Below are positions 53,400 through 62,719 of a stretch of 64,000 bases of DNA, in pieces. Location: contig JBCCHF010000003.1 of assembly GCA_039028895.1 (NCBI GenBank), positions 62,001-126,000 on the forward strand. The letters are read 5' to 3'. Both the position numbers and the translations under genes were made by a program. This DNA comes from JAHDCJ01 sp039028895. GTDB taxonomy: Bacteria > Bacteroidota > Bacteroidia > Chitinophagales > Saprospiraceae. Each line of letters begins with the position of its first letter. The stretch's first letter is position 1. The notes below the pieces were generated by a model that saw only the letters and a list, made by a program, of their open reading frames with translations, was not told where the DNA came from and did not search any database.

Positions 53400-54791
53400 C
53401 TATTTAAAATGCAGTAGTTTACCATTGTAAATCCTGTTCTGTTCTAATAATTCAATAATTAAAAGTCCTTGAGGAAGATTTTCCAACGAGATTTCATAAT
53501 TGGATCCGGAGGTTATTCTTTGACGGTAAACTATTTTACCTCGAAGGTCTCTAATCCTTATTTCGTCAGCCAAGATTCGGGGAGGTATGAAAATCTCAAA
53601 TTTTGAATATGCTGGATTTGGAAAAAAGGTAATATCTGCTTCTTCAAATGTGGAAGTATTAAGATTTACATCCAACTGGAAAGTACCAACATAAAAACAA
53701 TTTTCCGTATCGATGACGGTGATCATATAAGAACCTGGTGGGAGATTGGAAAGATTATTCGTCGTTTCTCCCGATTCCCATTCATAGGTATAAGGAGGCG
53801 TTCCTCCCTGAGGTGTAAGTGTGATTGCTCCATCATTGGCGCCAATAGCCGTGGGTTGGACAATATTGGCATTGGGCTCAATCTGAGGCGGACAATTCGT
53901 CACCAGGATCTGAATGTCTTGTCTTATGGTTCCTATTACTTGACCATTGCGGAATTCAGTTACACATATTCCTGCGACATATTGTCCTTGTACAACAATA
54001 TTTCCGGAAATAGTGCCTGTTAAAGGATCAATTGTCACCTGTGGGGCACCACCGAGGGGATTTGATCCTGAAAAAGCTGGTCCAAATTCAATTTCTGTGA
54101 AAGGAGGAGGACATGCAGGGTCAGGCCTGACGCCATCGCAATCAGTTTGACTGCCGGGGTTACCTCCTAAGCCAGCAAAACCTCCCCCTGAAAAAGGGGT
54201 ACAAAATGCATACACCAAAGAATCTCCATCTGTATCTATCGCTGGAAACGGGAATTGAGCATCGACAGAACTGCAAAAAACGAATGGGGGAGTAAAGTTA
54301 AATTCAGGACTGTCGTTACACTGGGACATTGCAAGTGAAGTCAATTCAGTGGTTATCGTAATCCCAGTTGACTCGGGAGATACGACATTATTAATACCAG
54401 GTATTCTGCAACATCTTTGGTAAGCAATGGTATAAAATGAAGATAATAAAGACAAGTTGACCTGGAAAGTATAAATGCCTTCTTCTAAACAAAAATCTGA
54501 AGAAGTGCCATAACATTCCTCTGCATTTTCTGTAAGTACTTCAACTGTTCCTAATGGAACATCAAGATTATAAATCAGATCAACCTGATCATCATATATT
54601 GAGATAGCTGCCGGATTGTCAAATGGCGACCCTGTGCCGGCACAATCCCTGTATATTTTCATTGTAAATTTGAAAATTCCATTTCCAATGCATTCATAAC
54701 CAATAGTGCCTCCGGTTATGTGGGCAGCATTTATTGGAGTAAATACGAATAGGGAAATCAATAACAGAAAGGCTTTGGGAAAATTTGTCAT
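53400..54791 (-). CDS. Secreted protein with SprB-type repeat and T9SS sorting domain
   Basis: 463 residues from the ATG at 54791, which starts a clean signal peptide (MTNFPKAFLLLISLFVFTPI). An ATG at 54812 adds seven residues; a longer reading to 55016 would overlap the divergent transporter gene and is not credible. A Cys-rich N-terminal region (about 23-320, GYECIGNGIFKFTMKIYRDC, AYQRCCRIPG) resembles gliding-motility-associated proteins. A SprB-like repeat follows (about 335-385, NDGAITLTPQGGTPPYTYEW ... LPPGSYMITVIDTENC), then a type IX sorting domain (about 390-463). It is expected to be exported through T9SS and attached to the surface. Confidence 0.8.
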   Translation of the reverse strand: MTNFPKAFLLLISLFVFTPINAAHITGGTIGYECIGNGIFKFTMKIYRDCAGTGSPFDNPAAISIYDDQVDLIYNLDVPLGTVEVLTENAEECYGTSSDFCLEEGIYTFQVNLSLLSSFYTIAYQRCCRIPGINNVVSPESTGITITTELTSLAMSQCNDSPEFNFTPPFVFCSSVDAQFPFPAIDTDGDSLVYAFCTPFSGGGFAGLGGNPGSQTDCDGVRPDPACPPPFTEIEFGPAFSGSNPLGGAPQVTIDPLTGTISGNIVVQGQYVAGICVTEFRNGQVIGTIRQDIQILVTNCPPQIEPNANIVQPTAIGANDGAITLTPQGGTPPYTYEWESGETTNNLSNLPPGSYMITVIDTENCFYVGTFQLDVNLNTSTFEEADITFFPNPAYSKFEIFIPPRILADEIRIRDLRGKIVYRQRITSGSNYEISLENLPQGLLIIELLEQNRIYNGKLLHFK

Positions 54792-54885
54792 TTTGAATGA
54801 AATTGAATGCATTTTTAAAGTATTGTCACCCATATACTTATCTTGTAAAGTAACTATTAATTCGAAATAATTAAACCCTGAATAA

Positions 54886-55977
54886 ATGAAAGCCATCAAT
54901 GTCGCCGGCTGGTTGATAATCGCCTCAATATTCGTGATTGTTCTCGTTGAGGCAAAGTCATTACTAGTCCCATTTGTGATCGCTATTGTAATCTGGTATC
55001 TGATCAACGCCCTCAAAAATCTTTATTTGCGGATCAGCATATCCGGGAGGCGGATGCCGGAGTGGTTTTGCCTGACGGCTTCTACTTTAACTATTTTGGG
55101 AGGGTTTCTTTTAGTTATGGAGTTGATCGTTAGCACTATCAATGCTATGACAAAAGCAGCCCCTGAATACAAGATGAATCTCGATAAGATGACGGGCCCA
55201 CTTCTGCAATCATTGGGGTTTGAGTCAGTTCCGGATTTCAGCACAATCGCCAATGAGATCGATCTTACCAATACCGTCGCTATTGCATTAAATTCCGTTT
55301 CCGGAATAGCGAGTAGTGCAGTGTTGATCATGGTTTACGTTGGGTTTCTTTTAGCAGAACAACATTTGTTGCAGCGTAAGCTGGCGGCTATTTTCAGTGA
55401 GCCTTCGCGACTTGATTATGTAAACAACATTCTGGAACATATTAATCAGTCTGTTCGAACCTATATCTCAGTTAAGACAACGACAAGTTTCCTTACCGGA
55501 ATATTGAGTTTTATTGTACTCTTGATCGTTGGGGTTGATTTCGCTATTTTCTGGGCATTCCTGATCTTTTTGCTGAATTATATTCCAACTGTCGGGTCCC
55601 TTGTTGCAACTATCTTTCCTGCCATGCTGGCTTTTGTACAGTTTGGTACTTTCGGCCCTGGAATTGCGGTATTGCTCGGTGTTACAGCTGTGCAATTTGT
55701 GATCGGCAATATTATTGAACCTAAAATGATGGGCAGTTCGTTAAATATTAGCCCGCTGGTAGTGATCCTGTCGCTTGTATTGTGGGGAATGATCTGGGGT
55801 GTTGCGGGTATGGTGCTTTGCGTGCCGATTATGGTTATCGCGATCATCGTATTAGCCGAATTCCCTGCCACCCGCTTTATTGCTATTCTGCTTTCCGGTA
55901 ACGGAAAAATAATAGGTAACGCACCGATGCCGACGAATTCTCCAAGTGCGCCAGACCAGATTGCTATTGAGGAATAA
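54886..55977 (+). CDS. AI-2E family transporter (PerM-like)
   Basis: 363 residues with about eight membrane helices. The family pattern FLLNYIPTVGSLVATIFPAM and VIGNIIEPKMMGSSLNISPLVVILSL is present. The AI-2 exporter name comes from one member; others act as sodium-proton antiporters or are unknown, so the substrate is not asserted. Divergent from the T9SS cargo gene by about 95 bp. Confidence 0.9.
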   Translation: MKAINVAGWLIIASIFVIVLVEAKSLLVPFVIAIVIWYLINALKNLYLRISISGRRMPEWFCLTASTLTILGGFLLVMELIVSTINAMTKAAPEYKMNLDKMTGPLLQSLGFESVPDFSTIANEIDLTNTVAIALNSVSGIASSAVLIMVYVGFLLAEQHLLQRKLAAIFSEPSRLDYVNNILEHINQSVRTYISVKTTTSFLTGILSFIVLLIVGVDFAIFWAFLIFLLNYIPTVGSLVATIFPAMLAFVQFGTFGPGIAVLLGVTAVQFVIGNIIEPKMMGSSLNISPLVVILSLVLWGMIWGVAGMVLCVPIMVIAIIVLAEFPATRFIAILLSGNGKIIGNAPMPTNSPSAPDQIAIEE

Positions 55978-56076
55978 TAGCATTGTGAATCTCTACAAGT
56001 TCCTTTGCGATGCTCATCGGTGAGAAACAAGATATATTTTATAGCAAAGCGATACTAAGGAGTGTGCAAAGTTTCG

Positions 56077-59000
56077 CTAAGAATAGGTCTTAAGTTGGCG
56101 TCGTCTTAGCAATAAAAAGCCAAGGAGCAAAGCGCCTGTTCCTGCAATCCAATACCATATTGGGGTACGCTTTTCGATATTGATCGCACTGGTGTCACCC
56201 AGTAAAACAAGACCTGCCCAATATTCTGGAGATTGGATTCTTCCATTAGCATTTCGAATATAGTCCAATTTTGCTTGTTGCAATGCGACACCTTTATCTT
56301 TCCCCTCCGAAAGGTATTTGTAGAACCGACCTGTAATGTCTGTGCTTGCTTTTTCATCTATTTTCCACAGCCCGGTCATGATACTTTCACTTCCTGCATA
56401 GTTAAAGGCGTGGGCCATCGAAATCATGCCTTCACCTGGCTGATAGCCTGGCTTCCCGGTTTCGCAGGCTGTTAGTAAAGTTAAATTTGACTTTAAATCG
56501 CAATTATAGACCTCCCATGCATATAGGTAATTATCTTCTTCCTGATTAAGATTGTTGTGGTCTTTGGCAAATACTAACCGCGATAATTCAGGGCTTAGAT
56601 TGTCTGACTCGGCATGTGTGCCAATATGGATAATCTTATGCAGGTTTGCATTTGATTTGAAAGTAGCTTCAGTTGATTTTTCATTAAAAAAAGCTGTTCC
56701 TTTGAAAAGTCGTTTCATGCTGGTCGCAAGATCCCTGGTGAAAGGCTGAGGAAGCAGGCCCAGGTATACTTCATCAAGATTTAGTGAATCTGTTAGCCCC
56801 GCTTTATAATCATCTTTCATATTGTCGAAAAATCCTGGAGCAAATGCGATATAATTGCCTTCAAAATTACCTAAATCACCATTCCTGTCAAGGAGGAGCA
56901 TACTGTAATCATAAGTGATGGCATGTCTGGTAAGTAAACTCTTATCTTCAAATTCGGAGAATGTATTTACTTTTTCATGTGTGAGCATACCAAAACTGAT
57001 ATTAAAAAGAGCTTTGTCAGGAATGATGATAACCTGTTCGGTATTTATGCTTTGCGCTAATGGCTCCCAAAGGTGTTGATAAAGGTCAAGCAGCAAAGGA
57101 GACAACTTGTCTATATCGGATTGGTTTTCGGCAACTGATGAAATATGACCCTCAATCGACTCGAAATCCAGTTGGAAGATTTCCTTTTTATCACTACTCA
57201 AAACCAAAGCAAGCAGATTTTGGTTTACAAAGAAATATCGAACAATTGTAGTGGATTCAGGAATCTTCGAATGAATATCATCCAGTGGAACTACAATAGA
57301 CTGGAAGCGCATATTGTAGTATTTCGGATAATCTTTTTTGATTGAGGCCATGAATCTCTCCCAGTCTTCAGTTGCTTTAAAATAGGACTCTACTCTTTCG
57401 AGGTGACTGGCTTGGGCATCTTCACTGAGTGCTTCTGAGATCCTGCTTCTTATCGCGTTCTCCTCAGCGATGACCTCCTCTGGTACCCCGCTAAATCCGG
57501 TATTACGATTATTCAGCCTTGCCCTGATCCTTGAGTAAAGGCTGGATTCGTGGAGACTAAGCAATTTGTCGAGATATGCCTGTTCTTTGGTTTTGTTGTA
57601 CAATTCTAAATTGACCTGCTTCATAAACTCAAACAAATCACTGTTTTCGGCAATAAGTAGATTGAGATTTTGCGCAGAATTATTTACAGATTTTCGCCGT
57701 TCAAGAATGGGGATAGTGCTTTCAAGTTCGTTAAGAATATCTTTGAGGAAACCTTCGTCTTTATTCTGTTCCAGTTGAAACTTGGATTTGGCTCTCACCA
57801 GAATAGCTCCAGGTTTACCGAATTCCATCATCAAAGAATCTTGCATCTCTGCCTTTTCAGTTGACCCTTCCAGTTTTTCAAAGTTCTGGTCACTCCAGGA
57901 AATTGCTTCGCTATAATTGCCGAGGGTATAATGCACATTTGCCATAGTCGTACCATGTCTGAATGCCATTAAACTGTTTTCCCCATTAATATTGAGGGCC
58001 AGATCATAGCTTTTTTGGGCAGTTTCGATAGCTTTTAGGGCATTTCCTGTTTTTGCGAAAAATTCAGCCTTATAGGTCAGAAAACTTAAGAACTCTCTAT
58101 CATATTCGCCATTAAGCGCTTTTTCAAAGAACGTCTCAGCCAGGTTGTATGCATTTTCGGCTTCCTCGGTTTGGTTAAGCATGTCATGGGCTTTCGCAAT
58201 TGTGAAATAGGAGGTAGCCTGCCAATACAGGTGGTCGCCGTCGATATTTTGGTAAGTGTCTAAAACTTCATTAATTATTGCAATGGATTTTTCGTATTCA
58301 TGAAGGTTTAGATACGATTGGGCTACTTTCATTTTTGAGTGGGGAATTTCAGGGTCGTTAGGCTGAAGTTCCTTTACATGTTGCCGATAAACATAAGTTA
58401 AGAGATTATGTGTGGTTTGAAAGTCACCCATTTCGTTAAAGATAGTGGCGAGATTCGCCATTGAGCGCCACTGGTACTTGCTGGCTTTGACTTTTAGGCT
58501 TTCGTCGTCAGATTCGTTGAGCGTGACCTGGTAGTTGTCGATTGATTGTTTGATGTATTTTATAGCATCATTGGTATTGCCTTGACTCAGGTTTATAAGG
58601 CCAATATTGGCTTGCACGATGGCTGAGAGATAGGCTTTGTTAACCGGGTCATCCTTGAGGTCGTCAAGCGCTGATACTGCCTTCCCATAAAAGTAAGTGG
58701 CACTGTCAAGCTTTGAAGACAGCCACATCATGGCACCCATAGCGTTGTAGGCGTCAGATAGCTTTGTGGGCGGCATTTCCGGGTGGTTGAGGTATTTGTT
58801 TAACGCCCGCCTGAAGTGTGATTCTGCTTTGTCGAAATCGCCGAGTGTCAATTGGCTTGCGCCCAGGTTATATTCTACATATCCAACTTCTCGTTCGGTC
58901 TTATTGGCCATTTTTTCAGCATAGCCGAGAGCAACTAACGTAATATCGTAAGATCGTTGGGGAAGGCCAGCCTCGTCGAAAAACGGGACGACATTCATAT

Positions 59001-59322
59001 AGGCTTCATAAAGCTGGCGCGAAGTGGCTCCTGAAGCCTTCAAGTCATCGATAAACGCTTCGACTCGTTGAACGGCCTTTGTCTGGTCTGTTCTGGCTAT
59101 TTCAACTTTCCCAATAGAGTAAGGGAACTGAGAAAGTGTGTCAAGATTGTTTTCTGATTTGAAAAATTCGACTTGAGACTGGAGTTCTTTGTTAGCCTCA
59201 TCGACTTTTTCGGCTACGAGTAATTGCTCAACTAACTTAAGTCCGGACTTCTCCTGTGCCTGCAAAACAACAGACTGAATGATGATCAAGATGATCACTA
59301 CAGTACTTACGGGGTGATTCAA
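56077..59322 (-). CDS. Exported TPR-CHAT protease-like protein with C-terminal membrane anchor
   Basis: 1081 residues, TTG start at 59322 followed directly by a signal peptide (MNHPVSTVVIILIIIQSVVL). TPR repeats occupy about 100-480, a helical linker about 490-660, a CHAT domain about 740-1045 with His903 (IIHIGTHAESD) and Cys953 (TLLTACETGKPG), then a membrane helix at about 1050-1072 (WYWIAGTGALLLGFLLL) and a basic tail (RRRQLK). So the protease-like part is held at the membrane facing the periplasm. It is a second, distinct TPR-CHAT protein beside the one at 28465. No sigma or anti-sigma genes flank it; the efflux operon lies upstream on the same strand, with a 316-bp gap. Confidence 0.85.
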   Translation of the reverse strand: MNHPVSTVVIILIIIQSVVLQAQEKSGLKLVEQLLVAEKVDEANKELQSQVEFFKSENNLDTLSQFPYSIGKVEIARTDQTKAVQRVEAFIDDLKASGATSRQLYEAYMNVVPFFDEAGLPQRSYDITLVALGYAEKMANKTEREVGYVEYNLGASQLTLGDFDKAESHFRRALNKYLNHPEMPPTKLSDAYNAMGAMMWLSSKLDSATYFYGKAVSALDDLKDDPVNKAYLSAIVQANIGLINLSQGNTNDAIKYIKQSIDNYQVTLNESDDESLKVKASKYQWRSMANLATIFNEMGDFQTTHNLLTYVYRQHVKELQPNDPEIPHSKMKVAQSYLNLHEYEKSIAIINEVLDTYQNIDGDHLYWQATSYFTIAKAHDMLNQTEEAENAYNLAETFFEKALNGEYDREFLSFLTYKAEFFAKTGNALKAIETAQKSYDLALNINGENSLMAFRHGTTMANVHYTLGNYSEAISWSDQNFEKLEGSTEKAEMQDSLMMEFGKPGAILVRAKSKFQLEQNKDEGFLKDILNELESTIPILERRKSVNNSAQNLNLLIAENSDLFEFMKQVNLELYNKTKEQAYLDKLLSLHESSLYSRIRARLNNRNTGFSGVPEEVIAEENAIRSRISEALSEDAQASHLERVESYFKATEDWERFMASIKKDYPKYYNMRFQSIVVPLDDIHSKIPESTTIVRYFFVNQNLLALVLSSDKKEIFQLDFESIEGHISSVAENQSDIDKLSPLLLDLYQHLWEPLAQSINTEQVIIIPDKALFNISFGMLTHEKVNTFSEFEDKSLLTRHAITYDYSMLLLDRNGDLGNFEGNYIAFAPGFFDNMKDDYKAGLTDSLNLDEVYLGLLPQPFTRDLATSMKRLFKGTAFFNEKSTEATFKSNANLHKIIHIGTHAESDNLSPELSRLVFAKDHNNLNQEEDNYLYAWEVYNCDLKSNLTLLTACETGKPGYQPGEGMISMAHAFNYAGSESIMTGLWKIDEKASTDITGRFYKYLSEGKDKGVALQQAKLDYIRNANGRIQSPEYWAGLVLLGDTSAINIEKRTPIWYWIAGTGALLLGFLLLRRRQLKTYS

Positions 59323-59638
59323 AGCCTTGTTTTTCTTTAAATTTAAAAAATCACACCGAAATCAAACATATAAAAATGGCTTTGCGTGCGGAAAATGCGC
59401 CACAACGACTTATTGATGCCAAAGGAATATTTGAAATCAAGCGTAAAAAAGCTTTTTCGCTTTAAACTGCTTCTTGTCAAATTTAATTTGCCATTTTGCA
59501 GAATCGATTGATAAATGATAACAGCCAAAAGCCGCAAAAAAGACTATCGTTAATAAGGCAACAACCATCGATTTAATGATCATGGCCATGCTTCAGTTTT
59601 TGGATGTTGAAAATAGTTAAGGTGCATGGCGTAATCGA
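59323..59638. other. 316-bp gap between CHAT gene and efflux pump
   Basis: It holds one candidate 50-residue gene (59437-59589, minus). A near-dyad GCGTAAAAA-GC-TTTTTCGC lies at about 59441-59460, over the end of that candidate gene. Another minus-strand frame at 59343-59537 lacks a signal or domain and is judged spurious. Confidence 0.5.
59437..59589 (-). CDS. Candidate 50-residue lipoprotein downstream of the efflux pump
   Basis: Reading the minus strand from the ATG at 59589 gives 50 codons and a TGA at 59437-59439. The product opens MAMIIKSMVVALLTIVFFAA and continues FGCYH, so it has a basic residue, a hydrophobic run and an AFGC lipobox with Cys23. A short basic tail (DSAKWQIKFDKKQFKAKK) follows. 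It starts about 50 bp after the pump stop codon on the same strand and may be the last gene of that transcript. An internal ATG two codons in is equally possible. Short and unmatched, so tentative. Confidence 0.4.
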   Translation of the reverse strand: MAMIIKSMVVALLTIVFFAAFGCYHLSIDSAKWQIKFDKKQFKAKKLFYA

Positions 59639-62600
59639 TCAATAGGCCACCCTGAAAAATATCCTGTAAAGAACAGGTACAAAAAGTAGGGTGATGACTG
59701 TTGCGAATAATAACCCGATCATGATTGAAATTGCCATCGGTTCCCACATTAACCCGCCTCCAAGATATAACGGAATCAGACCCAGAGTTGTAGTCGCTGT
59801 GGTTAGCAAAATGGGTCGGAAACGTTGTTCCGCTGCAGCAACTATGGCATCTTGGGGTGTCCGCTCAAACTCTTCAAGCTCAATTTGGATGCGATCCAAC
59901 AATACGATGGCATTATTGATGACAATCCCAGCAAGAGAAATAACCCCAAGAAAAGCCATAAACCCAAAGTAGGACTTAAAGAGTAATAAGCCCAGGATTA
60001 CACCAATAAGGCCAAGTGGAATAGTTGCCAATACAATCGTCGTTTTCCGGAAGGAGTTGAATTGAAGAATGAGCAACAAGATGATGATGAAACCAGCAAG
60101 AGGTAGTTTATCTGCAACAGCACCCATCGCTTCTGCACTGCTTTCTGACTCACCACCAAGTTCGTAGGAGTAGCCGATCGGCCAGTTTTCAGATTCGGCT
60201 TTTAGCCAGGGTACCAATTCAGAGGTGATCGATGTGGCGGTTTTTCCCGCCTTGGCAGAACAGGTAACTGACATCGTCCTGAACAAGTTTCTGCGCAGCA
60301 CTTTGGCAAATTGCCAGTCAGGAACAATGTTGGCAACTTGTACCAGAGGAACATTGTTGCCTGTGCTTTGAGCAAAAATGTTGATGCTTTCCAGGTCTCT
60401 TGCCTCGATATTCTCACTGTTCTCAGTCCGCATAATAATCGGAATATTGTCTTCCCCATCTCTGAAATCTCCGGAGTTGAACCCGGTAAGCGCGGTTTGC
60501 ATTGAAATGGCAATATCCTGATTGGTGAGGCCTGCTCTTTGAGCCTTGTCCTGGTCGATGTCAATAATGAACTTTTTGATCTTTGGACCCCAGTTGTCAT
60601 TGATGTTTTTAACAGTTGAGATTGTGGTCATTTTTTGTTTGATGCTTTCCGCAATGTTAAACAATACGTTAGGGTCATTTCCAGAAATTCTGACATCCAC
60701 ATCCGGGCCACCACTTCCTCCTGAAGCCAGCCTTCCAACTGAGACATCGGCATCTGGAAAAGTTTCAAAACAGAAGGCTTCCAGCTTATCGATCACTTCC
60801 TGATTGATTATGTCTGAGCTGGTGTTGAGCAACATATGGGCGTAACCGCTATTGGCTTCCCCCGGCTGGTAACCAAGGTCATAAGACTTAGGCCCTTCAC
60901 CAATAAAAGCTGACCAATCCACAATGCCTTCCGGCCTTGTTTCTCCTGTTTTTAGGTGGTCGACAATGTATTTTTCAAGCACAGCAACCGCATCAGTTGT
61001 GCGTTCAATTTTAGTACCCAAAGGCAAGTTTAAATCCAGTGTCACCAGATCGCGATCGCTATCCGGGAAAAAGATGAAAGGTAAATTGGGGAATAGCATT
61101 AATGACCCAAAAAACATTCCCAAAATGATTAGCGTAAAGATAAATGGCCTTTTCAGTACGAGCATCAATAGCCTGCGATAGTAAACGATCAAGCGGTCAA
61201 ACACACCTTTCTTTTCAGATTCGGGATCCTTTACCTTGACCCTGATGAATAGCACCGCCAATAAAGTGATCATTGTCATCGCCAGTAACCATGAAGAAAG
61301 CAATGCAATAGTAATCACACTGAATAAAGGCCCCATGATCTCTCCCATCGTCGATTCCGCAAGGAAAAAAGCAAGGAAAGCGGCTGAGGTGGTTAGTGAT
61401 GAAACCAATAACGGAATAATGAGCTCGTTACTGGAATCGATAGCAGCCTGTTTGGCGGACACACCACTTTCCATTTTGACCATAATCGACTCCGATACTA
61501 CGATAGCATTGTCGACAAGGAGCCCCAAGGCCATGATTAAGGCCGCCAATGAAACCTGATTAAGGCCAATATTAAATACGCCCATAAGGAAAAAAGCCAT
61601 CAGCATAGCCATTGGGATAAGGCTGGCAACAACAACCCCGGTACGTAAGCCAAGGAAGATGAGCATTACCAGCAATACGATACCCACCGATTGGAGAAGA
61701 TTTCCTGTAAAGTCTACTACTTTTTTGTTGACAAACAAATCTCCTGTGGCGGCTCTGCTTAACTCAATCCCGACAGGGAGGAAAGCATTATAGGATGCAA
61801 TCCTTTTATCGATCTCTTCACCTAGCCTGATGAGGTTGGCCCCATCTTTCAAGGCCACGGATATAGCAAGCCCTTCATGACCATTGATCTTCACAAGTTG
61901 TTTTCTTGGATTCTCGTAAGCTCTTACGATCCGGGTAATATCGCGAAGCTTGATTACTGCGCCTGATTGTCCTATCGGAATATTGGTGTTTTTCAGATCT
62001 TCGATATCCTCGTAGTTCCCAGTAGGTTCAAGGATGATGCGTTCATCTTCGAGACTAACTTCTCCTCCCGGGAAAACGATGTTGGTTGATGCAATAATAC
62101 TTTGTAGTTGTCCTGAGGTAAGGCCGATGTCTGCCAGTTGGGCATTGTCAAATTCGACATATATTTGCTCTTCCTGGATACCTTTTATCGAAACTTCTGA
62201 GGCATCTGGCAACTTGATAAGGTCGTCGCGGATGTCTTCAGCGTATTCTTTGAGTTCCCGGTATGCAAAACCATCTCCTTCAAGTCCGATCATGATACCG
62301 AATACGACGCCAATACCATCGTCTTTTACTTCAGGGCCTTTAATCTCGGAGGGTAATTCGTCTCGGATGTTTTCAATTTTTCGCCTAAGCCTGTCCCAAA
62401 CTGGTTGAAGGCCTTCTTTGGTCACGTCGTCCTTTAATTCGACGGAAACTACCGACAAGCCTGTTCTCGATTCGCTGGTCACGTCTTTCAGCTCTGGTAA
62501 TTCCTGTGCAACTTCCTCAATCTTGCTGGTAATTAATGCTTCAACACGTTCAGGAGAAGCACCTGGGAAGTTGGTGACTACTGTACAAAGGCGGATAGTA

Positions 62601-62719
62601 AATGGAGGCATGCTGTCGCGCGCCAATTGTCCGTAAGTGACTAACCCCATCACGAGGATGACCAGTAAGATCATTACAGTAACGCGGTTGTTTTCTATAG
62701 CGGCTTTAGTCAGATTCAT
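59639..62719 (-). CDS. RND efflux pump inner-membrane permease
   Basis: 1026 residues from the ATG at 62719 (MNLTKAAIENNRVTVMILLV); the longer reading from 62767 adds 16 residues. Twelve membrane helices in two halves with large periplasmic domains, the AcrB/HAE layout. The TM4 motif is GLLVDNAIVVSES: Asp403 is kept but the second proton-relay Asp is Asn404. The TM10 position usually Lys in AcrB is in VINNAIVLLDRI, also Asn. So the proton path differs from AcrB, as in several Bacteroidota pumps. It overlaps the ion channel gene by 14 bp and works with the adaptor gene at the window end. Substrates unknown. Confidence 0.9.
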   Translation of the reverse strand: MNLTKAAIENNRVTVMILLVILVMGLVTYGQLARDSMPPFTIRLCTVVTNFPGASPERVEALITSKIEEVAQELPELKDVTSESRTGLSVVSVELKDDVTKEGLQPVWDRLRRKIENIRDELPSEIKGPEVKDDGIGVVFGIMIGLEGDGFAYRELKEYAEDIRDDLIKLPDASEVSIKGIQEEQIYVEFDNAQLADIGLTSGQLQSIIASTNIVFPGGEVSLEDERIILEPTGNYEDIEDLKNTNIPIGQSGAVIKLRDITRIVRAYENPRKQLVKINGHEGLAISVALKDGANLIRLGEEIDKRIASYNAFLPVGIELSRAATGDLFVNKKVVDFTGNLLQSVGIVLLVMLIFLGLRTGVVVASLIPMAMLMAFFLMGVFNIGLNQVSLAALIMALGLLVDNAIVVSESIMVKMESGVSAKQAAIDSSNELIIPLLVSSLTTSAAFLAFFLAESTMGEIMGPLFSVITIALLSSWLLAMTMITLLAVLFIRVKVKDPESEKKGVFDRLIVYYRRLLMLVLKRPFIFTLIILGMFFGSLMLFPNLPFIFFPDSDRDLVTLDLNLPLGTKIERTTDAVAVLEKYIVDHLKTGETRPEGIVDWSAFIGEGPKSYDLGYQPGEANSGYAHMLLNTSSDIINQEVIDKLEAFCFETFPDADVSVGRLASGGSGGPDVDVRISGNDPNVLFNIAESIKQKMTTISTVKNINDNWGPKIKKFIIDIDQDKAQRAGLTNQDIAISMQTALTGFNSGDFRDGEDNIPIIMRTENSENIEARDLESINIFAQSTGNNVPLVQVANIVPDWQFAKVLRRNLFRTMSVTCSAKAGKTATSITSELVPWLKAESENWPIGYSYELGGESESSAEAMGAVADKLPLAGFIIILLLILQFNSFRKTTIVLATIPLGLIGVILGLLLFKSYFGFMAFLGVISLAGIVINNAIVLLDRIQIELEEFERTPQDAIVAAAEQRFRPILLTTATTTLGLIPLYLGGGLMWEPMAISIMIGLLFATVITLLFVPVLYRIFFRVAY

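Noticed and set aside
54792..55016. N-terminal extension of the T9SS cargo gene
   Set aside because: It would precede a clean signal peptide and overlap the divergent transporter gene.
59343..59537. Minus-strand 64-residue frame upstream of the CHAT gene
   Set aside because: No recognisable features; it overlaps in another frame the better 50-residue lipoprotein candidate.
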